A stretch of 12,167 bases of DNA from an uncultured Megasphaera sp. (lineage in GTDB: Bacteria; Bacillota; Negativicutes; Veillonellales; Megasphaeraceae), in the NCBI GenBank assembly GCA_902464195.1, contig CABQJB010000046.1, forward strand, positions 1 to 12,167, in the 5' to 3' direction. Both the position numbers and the translations under genes were made by a program. The notes below the pieces were generated by a model that saw nothing but the letters and a program-made list of their open reading frames with translations, ran no database searches and was not told the DNA's origin. Below are positions 1-8,600 of the stretch, piece by piece. Numbering within the stretch: position 1 is the first letter of the stretch; each line of letters starts with the position of its first letter.

Positions 1-19
1 ATGTATAGGAGGGATTGTC

Positions 20-544
20 ATGAAGAAATTCGTAGTTTTGGCCCTGATTTTGCTGGGCGTGGCCCTGTTTCAATTCGCACCTGACTTTGAAAACGCTTTT
101 AGTGAGCCGCCGCCGGCCGTAGAAGAACCGTTGCCGGAAAAAGCCTTTGTCTACGTTACGGGAGCTGTCAAAAATCCCGGTCTCTATGCCCTGGAACCGG
201 GGAAGACGGCCGGTGAAGCCGTAGCGGCAGCTGGCGGCATGATCGCCTATGCCGATACGGGGGCCGTCAATTTAGCGGACCGCGCAGAAGACGGTACGCA
301 TATCCACGTGCCTTATGACTTCCAGGGGATTCCCGAAAATCCGGCGGAAGCAGGCAAAGTGTCCCTGAATCGGGCTGATGAGAAAGCCCTTACGGACCTG
401 CCCGGTATCGGACCGGCCATGGCGGCGAATATCATCGCTTATCGGCAGGAACATGGCTCTTTTGGCAGTATTGAAGAGCTGCAGAAAGTTAAAGGCATCG
501 GGCCGGCGAAGTTCGCCAAGCTGAAAGATTTGGTGTGCTTATGA
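20..544 (+). CDS. comEA: ComEA-like DNA-binding competence protein
   Basis: ComEA is the membrane-anchored receptor that binds double-stranded DNA outside the cell membrane and hands it to the ComEC channel. The 174-residue product has a hydrophobic N-terminal anchor (about residues 4-20), an SLBB-type domain (about 42-98, starting AFVYVTGAVKNPGLY) and a C-terminal pair of helix-hairpin-helix motifs (about 116-174) with the two signatures LPGIGPAMA and VKGIGPAKFA. This order and length are normal for ComEA. The ATG at 20 follows a strong AGGAGGG at 7-13. The stop codon overlaps the start of comEC, so the two are very likely co-translated. The promoter lies outside the window. Family assignment is secure from the domain order; DNA binding by this copy is inferred. 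Confidence 0.95.
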   Translation: MKKFVVLALILLGVALFQFAPDFENAFSEPPPAVEEPLPEKAFVYVTGAVKNPGLYALEPGKTAGEAVAAAGGMIAYADTGAVNLADRAEDGTHIHVPYDFQGIPENPAEAGKVSLNRADEKALTDLPGIGPAMAANIIAYRQEHGSFGSIEELQKVKGIGPAKFAKLKDLVCL

Positions 545-2649
545 TGGGACGAATGAAACCGGAATGGGTCAGCTTGTCCCTGGTCCTGATACTGGCCGGA
601 GGCATTACCCTGGCCGATGCGCTTTCTTTGTCTTTGCGTCTTTGGCTTTCTCTGTTTCTGCTGGCTTTGCTGGGCCTGTTCTTTTTCCGGTCCCGCAGCC
701 GCATTGTCTTGGTTGTCTGTCTGGTCCTGGCGGCTTTCAGTCTGGGTGCCGGCCGTCTCCAGCTGGAGGCGGAACGCTACGAAGCCCTGCCGCATCAGGC
801 AGCTGGTGCCAGGCTGACCGTGGAAGGGACGCTGCAAGAGCGGCGCAGTACCTATACGAATGAAAAGGGACGGGTCGGACGGTATATCATGCAGGTCCGG
901 CGCTATGCCTATGATGGGGAAGCGGACGTACAGCCTGGAAAAGGCTGCATCTATGTGACCTTGCCGGAACCGCAGGTCATAGGCAGTACGGTGGCCGTCA
1001 CTGGCGACAGCCGGCCCTTGACATATTACAAGAACGACGGCATGTACGATGCCCTGCACCGCGACCGGGAAAAGGCAATCTGCCTGCGTCTGTTTGCCGA
1101 TGATGGGAAAAAAGTGACTGTAACAGCTCCGCCAGGCCGCTGGGAGGCTTTTTTACAGGACCTGCGCCAAGCCCTGACCGGACGCTATGAATTTATCCTC
1201 GGTGACGAATATGCGCCGGTATTGGCCAGCCTGCTCTTTGGCGGCCACTATGAGGACTTGCCGCCAGGTCTGCTGGAATCGTTCAGTACGACCGGGTTGA
1301 TCCACATCTTGTCCGTCTCCGGGTCCCACGTGGCTTTGCTGCTGGCCGTCATTCAGCTCATGGGACGGGCCCTGGGATTGCGCCCGCGTGGGTTGTTTTG
1401 TGTTTCTGTGGGGTTTCTCTTCTTGTACGGTGCCTTGTCGGATTTTTCGTCGCCTGTCGTCCGGGCGTCCCTCATGGGGGCGGCCAGTGCCTTGAGCCTG
1501 ACGGCACGGCGCGAATACCTGGCCGGTCATGCCCTGGCCCTGGCCATGGCCGGGATGCTGCTTTACAGTCCCTATCTCTGTTTTGACTTGAGTTTCCGCT
1601 TATCCTGTGGTGCCTCGGCAGGTATCATTCTTTTTCAGCAGCCCGTAAGCTCCTGGTTTGCAGGTCTGCCTTCGTTTCTGCGGGACTGCCTGACTGTCTG
1701 CGTGGCGGCTCAGATTTTGGTCGTGCCTCTCTTGTTTTCGGCGTTCTTTTCTTTTCCCGTCTATTCGCTGGTTGCCAATGTCCTGGTCGCACCGGTCTTG
1801 GACCTGGTCATGGTCCTCGGCCTGTTGGCGTCGGTCCTGTCCCTTTTGTGGGCTGACGGTGCCGATATGGTGCTGTGGCTCATCAAGCCCTTGCTGGCCC
1901 TGGCTTTGAAGGGCAATGCCTTCATCGCTGCCCTGCCGGGGAGTCGTTTCTGGGCCGGTCAGCCGTCGAAGTGGGCCTGCCTGACCTGGTATCTGGTTGT
2001 AGCCTTTGTCTTTTGTTCCTCTGTTCGCAGGCGCATGGGTCCGCCCTTGCTGGCCTGTCTGGCGGCGGCTTGGTTCCTGCGGCCATCCGGGCCGGGCGTA
2101 TTGGTCCTCGATGCCGGACGTGATCAGGTGACGGCTGTCATTCATGAAGATAAATCGGCCGATATATGGTATAATAAGTCGAGATTCGCCAACCCCGACC
2201 AGGCGGCTGTCGTCGTGACGCCGGCTTTGCGGGCTCATGGTGTCTTTCGGCTCCGCCAGTGTCGTGTCGATGGCGACGGGGCGGATCATACGCTGGCCTT
2301 GCTGCGGCGGGATTTTACCTTCTTGTCCGGGACGGGGAGCGGCGATGTGCCTTTTCGCTGTCTGTCGTCGGTGGCCATGCCTTTTCCGGCGGAACCGCTT
2401 TGTCTGGAATTCCGGTCCCTGACGGGCTGGAATAGCCGGGATTTCCCCGTATCGGCCATGGCGACGATTGTCTATGGTTCGCGCCGTGGTGATGAAGCCC
2501 TGTCAGAGTGGGGCGAGACGGCGGCCGGTTACGGTGTGCCTTGTTTTTCGCCATCCCGGGATGGCCAGGTCCGCCTGTACCGCTGGCGGGGGCAGTGGCG
2601 TATTTCTACGTTTAATGAGGAACAGTCATGGAATATAAGAAACATATAA
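541..2649 (+). CDS. comEC: ComEC/Rec2 DNA uptake channel with degenerate C-terminal domain
   Basis: ComEC forms the inner-membrane channel that imports single-stranded DNA during transformation. The ATG at 541 is preferred (702 aa) because it makes an ATGA overlap with the comEA stop; GTG 535 and ATGs 544 and 553 are in-frame alternatives. After N-terminal membrane helices comes a soluble DUF4131/OB-like region (about 65-200), then the polytopic competence domain (about 215-500) with the family motif GLIHILSVSGSHVALL near residues 252-268. The C-terminal 185 residues occupy the place of the metallo-beta-lactamase-like domain: LVLDAGRDQ stands where DVGQGD is usual, and a final block (ATIVYGSRRGD... 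DGQVRLY) matches the usual domain end. The HxHxDH and GHHGS-type metal motifs are absent. The domain is therefore probably non-catalytic. Its 3' end overlaps holA by 22 bp. Confidence 0.93.
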   Translation: MMGRMKPEWVSLSLVLILAGGITLADALSLSLRLWLSLFLLALLGLFFFRSRSRIVLVVCLVLAAFSLGAGRLQLEAERYEALPHQAAGARLTVEGTLQERRSTYTNEKGRVGRYIMQVRRYAYDGEADVQPGKGCIYVTLPEPQVIGSTVAVTGDSRPLTYYKNDGMYDALHRDREKAICLRLFADDGKKVTVTAPPGRWEAFLQDLRQALTGRYEFILGDEYAPVLASLLFGGHYEDLPPGLLESFSTTGLIHILSVSGSHVALLLAVIQLMGRALGLRPRGLFCVSVGFLFLYGALSDFSSPVVRASLMGAASALSLTARREYLAGHALALAMAGMLLYSPYLCFDLSFRLSCGASAGIILFQQPVSSWFAGLPSFLRDCLTVCVAAQILVVPLLFSAFFSFPVYSLVANVLVAPVLDLVMVLGLLASVLSLLWADGADMVLWLIKPLLALALKGNAFIAALPGSRFWAGQPSKWACLTWYLVVAFVFCSSVRRRMGPPLLACLAAAWFLRPSGPGVLVLDAGRDQVTAVIHEDKSADIWYNKSRFANPDQAAVVVTPALRAHGVFRLRQCRVDGDGADHTLALLRRDFTFLSGTGSGDVPFRCLSSVAMPFPAEPLCLEFRSLTGWNSRDFPVSAMATIVYGSRRGDEALSEWGETAAGYGVPCFSPSRDGQVRLYRWRGQWRISTFNEEQSWNIRNI

Positions 2650-3647
2650 TGATTATTTATGGGACGGAACCGTATGTCATGGAAGACGGGCGCCGGCGTT
2701 TCCTGACGGCTGCCCACGAGCGGGCCGGCGGGGAAGCTGAGGTCCAGTCTTTCCAGAAGGAGGCTGTGGCGGCGACGGTCGTCGAATCCTTCCAGGGGTC
2801 GAGTCTCTTTAGCAATGGGACGGTCACTATCTGGTATGACTGTCCCTTTCTGCCGCTCAAGCGCGGCGGCCGGTCGCGGAGCAAGCTCACCAAGGAAGAG
2901 CAGTGGTTCCTGGACGAGGTCCGGCGGCTCAGCGACGAGAACAGCCTTTTGTTCTATACGAAGGGCAAGATGGATACGGGCAGTGCTTTTTTCAAGGCCC
3001 TGAAGCCCATGGCCGATGTCGTGGCGGCCGAAGCGGTGACGGAAAAGACGGTCATGCCTTATGTGACGGACTATCTGAAAGGCAAGGGCAAGCGCCTGAC
3101 CAGCCGGGCCGTGGCCTATTTGCGGGCCCTGTTCCAGACCTGGGGCGATATTTCCCTGCTCTATGTCTTTTCGGAGCTGGAGAAATTGTGCATCACCGTG
3201 CCCGACAGCCGGCAGACCGTCGATGTGGCCGATTTGCAGGACCTCTTTGCCGGGACGATGGAAAAGAATCTCTTTACCTTTATGGATGAATTTTTGCGCC
3301 GCAATGGGGAGAAGACCCTGCCTTTTTTGGAAGGCCTGTTCAGCCGGCAAGATGCTTTTTTGAAGAATACGGGCTATATGCTGTCGCGCCTGCGCCTGCT
3401 CCTGGCCTATAAGGAATTGCGCCGGGCCCATGCCGGCCAGCACCAGTGTGAACAGATTTTGCAGACCATCAATAAGGGCCGCAGCGTAAAATATGTCTTA
3501 TACCACTTGCAAAAAGTGGCATCTTATTGGAAAATAGAAGAGTTGGAAAGTTGTATTTGCCAAATTTTTACGCTCCAGCTCCATATCCGCCGCGGCACGG
3601 CGTCGCCGGCCGATATGGGTCCCCTCATTTGCCTGTATTGCAAGTAG
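2628..3647 (+). CDS. holA: DNA polymerase III delta subunit
   Basis: HolA is the clamp-loader subunit that opens the beta sliding clamp during loading at the replication fork. The 339-residue product has the usual family length and layout: an N-terminal AAA+-like domain opening with a MIIYGTEPYVMEDG segment (about 8-22), where delta proteins typically carry a G-x-[DE]-x-[FY]-L-[IV] pattern, a middle region with FFKALKPMADVV (about 122-133), and a helical C-terminal collar domain (about 215-339). As expected for delta, no Walker A motif is visible. The start at ATG 2628 is supported by TGAGGAA at 2616-2622 and lies inside the comEC end, implying translational coupling. comEC followed by holA is a common Firmicute order. 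No rpsT gene, often found next to holA, is present here. Confidence 0.92.
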   Translation: MEYKKHIMIIYGTEPYVMEDGRRRFLTAAHERAGGEAEVQSFQKEAVAATVVESFQGSSLFSNGTVTIWYDCPFLPLKRGGRSRSKLTKEEQWFLDEVRRLSDENSLLFYTKGKMDTGSAFFKALKPMADVVAAEAVTEKTVMPYVTDYLKGKGKRLTSRAVAYLRALFQTWGDISLLYVFSELEKLCITVPDSRQTVDVADLQDLFAGTMEKNLFTFMDEFLRRNGEKTLPFLEGLFSRQDAFLKNTGYMLSRLRLLLAYKELRRAHAGQHQCEQILQTINKGRSVKYVLYHLQKVASYWKIEELESCICQIFTLQLHIRRGTASPADMGPLICLYCK

Positions 3648-3669
3648 GGGCCGCCTAAAAGGCGGCCCG
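3644..3669 (+). repeat. Palindromic hairpin unit A (GTAGGGGC family)
   Basis: A GTAGGGG flank begins inside the last codons of holA. It leads into a perfect 8-bp stem, GGGCCGCC (3648-3655) and GGCGGCCC (3661-3668), with loop TAAAA. No T-run follows, so it is not a classical terminator, although a hairpin starting one base after the stop could protect the mRNA 3' end. It is one of six related units in the window. Confidence 0.85.
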
Positions 3670-3696
3670 CAGGTCGCAGGTCGCAGGCCGCAGTTA
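3669..3696 (+). repeat. Four 7-bp tandem repeats
   Basis: Directly after the hairpin come four 7-mers in one phase: two copies of GCAGGTC, then GCAGGCC, then GCAGTTA. The last is identical to the main unit of the array at 9328-9418. The tract begins at the base following the right arm of unit A. Confidence 0.8.
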
Positions 3697-3874
3697 GCCT
3701 CCCCTCATAGGCCCTTTTTGGCCCGTCAGGCGTTGACCGCAGGGACACGCAGGACGGCTGCCAAAACGGAGAGCCGGGCTGGAGGTGGCCTGAAAGGCCG
3801 GAGAGGTTGATTTGCCGTTTGCAGGGGAGAACCTCTCAGTCAGCTTCGCTGACAGCTCCCCTATGAGGGGAGCC
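3697..3874. repeat. Non-coding element with inverted ends, MITE-like
   Basis: A stretch of about 178 bp is bounded by GCCTCCCCTCATAG (3697-3710) and its inverted copy CTATGAGGGGAGCC (3861-3874), which match at 13 of 14 positions. Inside are nested stems: GAGAGGTT (3801-3808) with AACCTCTC (3830-3837); GTCAGC (3839-3844) with GCTGAC (3848-3853); GCTCCCCT (3855-3862) with AGGGGAGC (3866-3873); and short GGCC stems at 3710-3723 and 3787-3799. No transposase and no clear target-site duplication were seen. The series of stems resembles a repeat seen in many Firmicute genomes, from memory. Whether the element moves as a unit is inference. Confidence 0.55.
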
Positions 3875-3912
3875 AGGGGCGGTTGAAATATATTGAAAAG
3901 GTAGGTTAGAAT

Positions 3913-5439
3913 GTGACTGACGAAGAACGCGCACGGAAAGAACGGATGAAGGAATATCGCCGGCGGTACCGGGAAAAGCATGGGCTGCCTCCGGAAAAGG
4001 AACCGCAGTCCTGGAAGAAGCGGGCTGCTGTGATTGTGGCTTTGTGTGTCATTGGGTTCGGCGGCTTTTTTGCGGCCCAGAGCAAGGCGGAACAGATGGT
4101 GACTCTCAATGGTCAATCTATTGCCGATATGACCGATGACGAGATCACCAATTATCTCGATCTCCACGAAAAGGAAGCGGAAGAACGCAAGCTGCGCCTG
4201 GCCGCGGACGGCGTCGATGTGACGCTGGACCTGGACGAACTGGGAGCCAAATTGGACCGCAGCTACATTGATGATGAACTGCATCTCGTCGGCCGCCGGG
4301 GCCTGCCCTGGCAGCGCGTGGCCGATGTGGTGACGACGCTCACGCAGGGCAAGGATGTGCCCCTGGCCATTGCCGTTGACGAGGATAAATTGGATAAGGC
4401 CCTGGCCGATGTCCACGATAAGTACGATAAGGATCCGCAGAATGCCTATGCCTATGTCAAGGACGACCAGAAGACTGTCGCCATTGAAGACGCCAAGGAC
4501 CGCATCGTCATCAACACGGACAAGCTGAAGCAGGCCGTGACCGATGAGCTGCATACGGGCAAGACGGACACGCTGGACGTCCCCGTAGACAGCCGGGAAG
4601 GGGCGGACATCAAGGCCGATGACCTCAAGGATATCGACACGGTCTTGTCATACTATACGACCCATTTCGATGACACCAATCCGGACCGCAACGTCAATAT
4701 CCGTCTGGCCCAGAAGCGACTCAATCACGCCGTCGTCATGGCCCAGAAGGATTTCTCCTTCAACAAGTATGTCGGCACGCGGACGGCGGATAAGGGCTAC
4801 AAGCAGGCGCCGTCGTATTTTGAAAACAAGCTCGAACAGTCGACAGGCGGCGGCGTCTGCCAGGTCAGCACGACTTTGTTCAATGCGGCACTGCGGGCGG
4901 GCTTGTTCATTGCCAGCCGGGAACCGCATTTCGCCCCGGCCGCTTATGTGCCCGTCGGCATGGATGCGACTGTCGCCGATGACGGCCTGGATTTTGCCTT
5001 TACCAATCCTTTCCAGCATCCGGTCTGCGTCTATACCGTCGCCGGTCAGAATACGGTGACGACGTATATCCTGGGCAATCACGCCGATACGTGCAGTGTG
5101 TCCTTTGAAACGACGCATCTCCAGAACCTGCCTCATAAGGTCATCAAGAAGCACGACGACAGTGTGACCGAAGATAAGCGCAAACAGGAAGGCTACGACG
5201 GCCACGACGTGACTATCCGCCGGACCGTGGCTTACAGCGACGGCGACCGCCATGTCGATACCATCGAGTCCCATTATGACCCGAATGATGAAATCATCCT
5301 CACGCCCGGCGACGACAGTGAAGAAGTCGTCAGCACGGCGGACTTGGAACCGCAGGACCCGCTCCTCAACGCCCCGCACGACATGATGGACTTCAATGTC
5401 CCGGCGCCCGATGCGGTCGACACGGCCGATGAGGAATAA
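3913..5439 (+). CDS. Membrane-anchored VanW-domain envelope protein
   Basis: VanW-domain proteins are envelope proteins of unproven function, named after an accessory gene of vancomycin resistance clusters; most, like this one, are chromosomal with no sign of a resistance cluster. The 508-residue product has a highly charged cytoplasmic N-terminus (1-37), one membrane segment (about 38-55), a putative YoaR-like peptidoglycan-binding region (about 75-215), the VanW domain (about 245-385) with the hallmark GGGVCQVSTTL around Cys316, and a C-terminal G5-like region (about 390-460) ending in an acidic tail. GTG 3913 is taken as the start because ATG 3911 is followed at once by a stop; AAAAGG at 3896-3901 is the ribosome site. 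ATG 3946 is an alternative, removing 11 residues. The gene stands alone between two repeat-rich gaps. Domain assignment is firm; its peptidoglycan role is inferred. Confidence 0.88.
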   Translation: MTDEERARKERMKEYRRRYREKHGLPPEKEPQSWKKRAAVIVALCVIGFGGFFAAQSKAEQMVTLNGQSIADMTDDEITNYLDLHEKEAEERKLRLAADGVDVTLDLDELGAKLDRSYIDDELHLVGRRGLPWQRVADVVTTLTQGKDVPLAIAVDEDKLDKALADVHDKYDKDPQNAYAYVKDDQKTVAIEDAKDRIVINTDKLKQAVTDELHTGKTDTLDVPVDSREGADIKADDLKDIDTVLSYYTTHFDDTNPDRNVNIRLAQKRLNHAVVMAQKDFSFNKYVGTRTADKGYKQAPSYFENKLEQSTGGGVCQVSTTLFNAALRAGLFIASREPHFAPAAYVPVGMDATVADDGLDFAFTNPFQHPVCVYTVAGQNTVTTYILGNHADTCSVSFETTHLQNLPHKVIKKHDDSVTEDKRKQEGYDGHDVTIRRTVAYSDGDRHVDTIESHYDPNDEIILTPGDDSEEVVSTADLEPQDPLLNAPHDMMDFNVPAPDAVDTADEE

Positions 5440-5447
5440 CTCATCGG
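5426..5447 (+). other. Hairpin spanning the vanW-family gene stop codon
   Basis: CCGATGAG (5426-5433) pairs perfectly with CTCATCGG (5440-5447). The six-base loop GAATAA contains the stop codon TAA. Only TTAAT follows, with no T-run, so it could be a weak terminator or a 3'-end stabiliser. Confidence 0.55.
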
Positions 5448-5452
5448 TTAAT

Positions 5453-5478
5453 GTAGGGGCTCGCACGTGGCGAGCCCG
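5453..5478 (+). repeat. Palindromic hairpin unit B (GTAGGGGC family)
   Basis: GTAGGGG leads into arms GGGCTCGC (5457-5464) and GCGAGCCC (5470-5477) with loop ACGTG. The stem is perfect. It is followed by a TTTGGATTTTGTAG stretch resembling the flank of unit E (GCGAATCCTGTAG). Confidence 0.85.
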
Positions 5479-5535
5479 TTTGGATTTTGTAGGAATTTCA
5501 CCAACAGGTAGCGAATGTTCCCACACTGTGTGCGA

Positions 5536-5561
5536 CGGGCGTCCCACGTGGACGCCCCTAC
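5536..5561 (-). repeat. Palindromic hairpin unit C (GTAGGGGC family), inverted
   Basis: On the minus strand GTAGGGG leads into arms GGGCGTCC and GGACGCCC with loop ACGTG, the same loop as unit B (plus-strand arms at 5537-5544 and 5550-5557). Units B and C are thus oppositely oriented, with different inner stem sequences but the same loop. Confidence 0.85.
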
Positions 5562-5581
5562 CAATGGATGGGAAGACTGCA

Positions 5582-5660
5582 CCCCTTCGCAGGGGAGGCC
5601 TGTAGGGGCCGTCCCAAAGGGCGGCCCGCCTGAATCCCCTTCGCAGAGGAGGCATGTAGG
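5582..5660 (+). repeat. 25-bp direct repeat pair
   Basis: Copies at 5582-5606 and 5636-5660 match at 23 of 25 positions, spaced 54 bp apart. Each starts CCCCTTCGCAG and ends TGTAGG. The first copy runs into hairpin unit D. The second runs into TGTAGGCCC with no stem, which looks like a decayed unit. The first copy also holds a small CCCC/GGGG stem. Confidence 0.75.
5602..5628 (+). repeat. Palindromic hairpin unit D (GTAGGGGC family)
   Basis: GTAGGGG leads into arms GGGCCGTCC (5606-5614) and GGGCGGCCC (5619-5627) with loop CAAA. One position pairs as G-U in RNA, the rest are Watson-Crick. It lies about 70 bp upstream of polC. Confidence 0.83.
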
Positions 5661-5698
5661 CCCACCTGAATCCCTGATTCATATAGAAAGGAAATTGT

Positions 5699-8600
5699 AT
5701 GAAAGTCTGGCATATTGTTCCTAAAAATGATATTTTGATCCCTGTCGACGGCGGTCGGTCGGTGACGGTCGCTTCGATTGCGGCCGACCTGGCTGGTCAT
5801 GCCTGGCATGTCCGGACGGAGTCGCCTTATGCCATCGGCGATATGGATTTGCTCCGCGACCGGGTCAGCCGCAAGTTGGGCCTGGACGGGACGGTATCGG
5901 TCGAACACCGCGTGACGTCGGTCTTTCACGGCGGCGATATGTCCCTGGCCGTGCCCGACAACGACCCATTGCGCCAGGTCGCCGATATTTCTACTGATGA
6001 TATGGAAGGCTACGGGATTCCTCACGAAGACTGCTACGATTCCATTTACGATGTGGACGACGAATTGTACGCCGATGAAGATTACAAGAAGGCCTGCCAG
6101 TCGGCATCCCAGCCTAGTGCAGGCGGTACCAAGACGGGCGGCAAGGCCAGCGGCACCAAGACCGGCGGTGACAGCCGGGTCTGGATGGGCCGGGCCTTTG
6201 GCGGCGATGCTGTCGCCATCAATGACGTCCTCGGCGAGGAACAGAACGACGTCATCCTCAAGGGCAAGGTCGTCAAGGTCGAATTCCGGGAACTCAAGTC
6301 GAAGCGCATTCTCCTGACCTTCCAGATGGCCGACAGCACCAACGGTATTTCGGCCAAGAAGTTCCTCGACGTCAGCAATCAGGGCGGAGGCGGCAAGTTC
6401 CGCCGCAAGAACACGCTGACGCCGGAAGAATACGACAACCTGGTCAAGAAGCTCAAGCCCGGCGTCTACGTCCGGGTCCACGGCAATATCCAGTACGATA
6501 ATTACCAGAACGACTACGTCCTCATGGCCTACGACATGATGGAAGCCGACGGCGGCACTGTCGAACGGGAAGACCACAATCCGACGCCGCGCGTCGAGCT
6601 TCACCTGCATACGGTCATGAGCGACATGGACGCTTTGATTACAGTCAAGCAGCTCATCAAGACCATCAAGAAGTGGGGCCATCCGGCCGTTGCCGTCACC
6701 GACCACGGCGTCGTCCAGTCTTTCCCGCTGCTCCAGGAAATCTCGACGGACAAGACCAACAACGTCAAGGTCATCTACGGCATGGAAGGCTATCTCTTTG
6801 ATGACAAGATCGACCAGTCGTACCATATCATCATCCTGGCCAAGAACCAGATCGGCATCCGCAATCTCTATAAGTTGGTCAGCATTTCCCATCTGAAATA
6901 CATCTACCGCGGCCGGCCGCGCATCCCCCGGGCTGTCCTGTCGGAATACCGCGAAGGCCTCATCCTGGGCTCGGCTTGTGAAGCCGGTGAACTGGTCCGG
7001 TCCATGGTCCAGAAGAAGCTGCCTTATGAAGAATTGAAGAAAATCGCGTCTTTCTATGATTATCTGGAAATCCAGCCGCTCACCAACAACGGCTTCCTCG
7101 TCCGCGAAGGTTTCGTCGCCGATGAAGAAGGCCTGCGCGACATCAACCGGACCATCCTCAAACTCGGCGATGACCTGGGGAAATTGACCGTCGCCACCTG
7201 CGATGCTCATTTCATGAATCCCGAAGACAAGATTTACCGGGAAATCCTCATGACCGGCAAGGGCTTCAAGGATGCGGAATTCCAGCCCGACCTCTACCTG
7301 CGCACGACGGACGAGATGCTGGCTGAATTTGCCTACCTTGGCGAGGAACGGGCACGGGAAGTGGTCATTACCAACCCCAATAAGATCAACGATATGATCG
7401 ACGACTGCCGGCCGGTACCGAAGGAAACGCTCTATTTCCCGCAGATCGCCGGTTCGTCGGAAGCACTGAAGAACATGTGTTATAAAAAGGCCCATGAAAT
7501 CTACGGCGACCCGCTGCCGAAAATCGTCGAAGACCGATTGGAAGAAGAGTTCACGTCCATCCTGGGCCACGGCTTCGGCGTCCTCTATTACATCGCCCAC
7601 AAGCTGGTCAAGCACTCCAACGACGACGGCTACCTCGTCGGCTCCCGTGGGTCTGTCGGCTCGTCCTTCGTGGCGACTATGTCGGACATTACCGAAGTCA
7701 ACCCCCTGCCGCCGCATTATGTCTGCCCCCAGTGCCAGTGGAGCGAGTTCTTTACGCACGGCGAAGTCGGCGGCGGCTTCGACCTGCCCGACAAGGTCTG
7801 CCCGAAGTGCGGCACGCCGCTCCACAAGAACGGCCACAACATCCCGTTCGCTATCTTCCTGGGCTTCGACGGCGACAAGGTCCCTGATATCGACCTCAAT
7901 TTCTCCGGTGAATACCATCCGAAAGCCCATAAGTACACGGAAGAACTCTTCGGCAAGGACAACGTCTTCCGCGCCGGGACCATCGGTGCCGTCAAGGACA
8001 AGACGGCTTATGGTTATGTCATGAAGTGGGCCGAAGCCAAGGGCATCAAGGTCAACGACGCCTATGTCAACAGCCTGGTCGCCGGCTGCACGGGCATCAA
8101 GAATACGACGGGCCAGCATCCGGGCGGCGTCATGGTCATTCCCCGCGATATGGACGTCCATCATTTCACGCCCGTCCAGTATCCGGCCAACAAGAAGGAC
8201 AGCGGCATCATTACGACCCATTTCGATTATCACTCCATCGAAGGCCGTCTGGTCAAGCTCGACATCCTCGGCCATGATGATCCGACGGTCATCCGCATGC
8301 TCGAAGATATGACCGGCATCAAGGCGACGACTATTCCCTTTGATGACCCGGCGACGCTGAGCCTGTTCAGCTCGACCAAGGCCCTGGGCGTGACGCCGGA
8401 AGAACTGGGCTCGAAAGTCGGCAGCTCCTTCGTCCGCCAGATGCTCGTCGACACCAAGCCCAAGACCTTTTCCGAACTGGTCCGTATTTCCGGTTTCTCC
8501 CACGGCACCGACGTCTGGCTGAACAATGCCCAGGACCTGATCACGTCGGGGACGGTCCCCCTGAAGGAAGCCGTCTCGACGCGTGACGACATCATGAACT

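Noticed and set aside
3648..3668. Rho-independent terminator after holA
   Set aside because: The stem is strong, but no T-run follows and the same hairpin family occurs in both orientations at other sites.
3889..3894. TATATT as a -10 box for the vanW-family gene
   Set aside because: No -35-like hexamer lies 16-18 bp upstream; that position is inside the GC-rich stem of the repeat element.
3694..4554. 286-codon open frame on the minus strand over the gap and vanW-family gene
   Set aside because: It crosses the inverted-repeat element and lies antisense to a well-supported gene. The product is a run of hydrophobic low-complexity sequence with no motif.
3913..5439. Vancomycin resistance determinant
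   Set aside because: VanW-domain proteins are widespread in Firmicute chromosomes. No vanHAX, vanG-type ligase or vanRS genes are in the window.
5680..5687. CATATA/TATAGA as a -10 box for polC
   Set aside because: There is no matching -35 box, and it overlaps the ribosome site region, leaving almost no leader.
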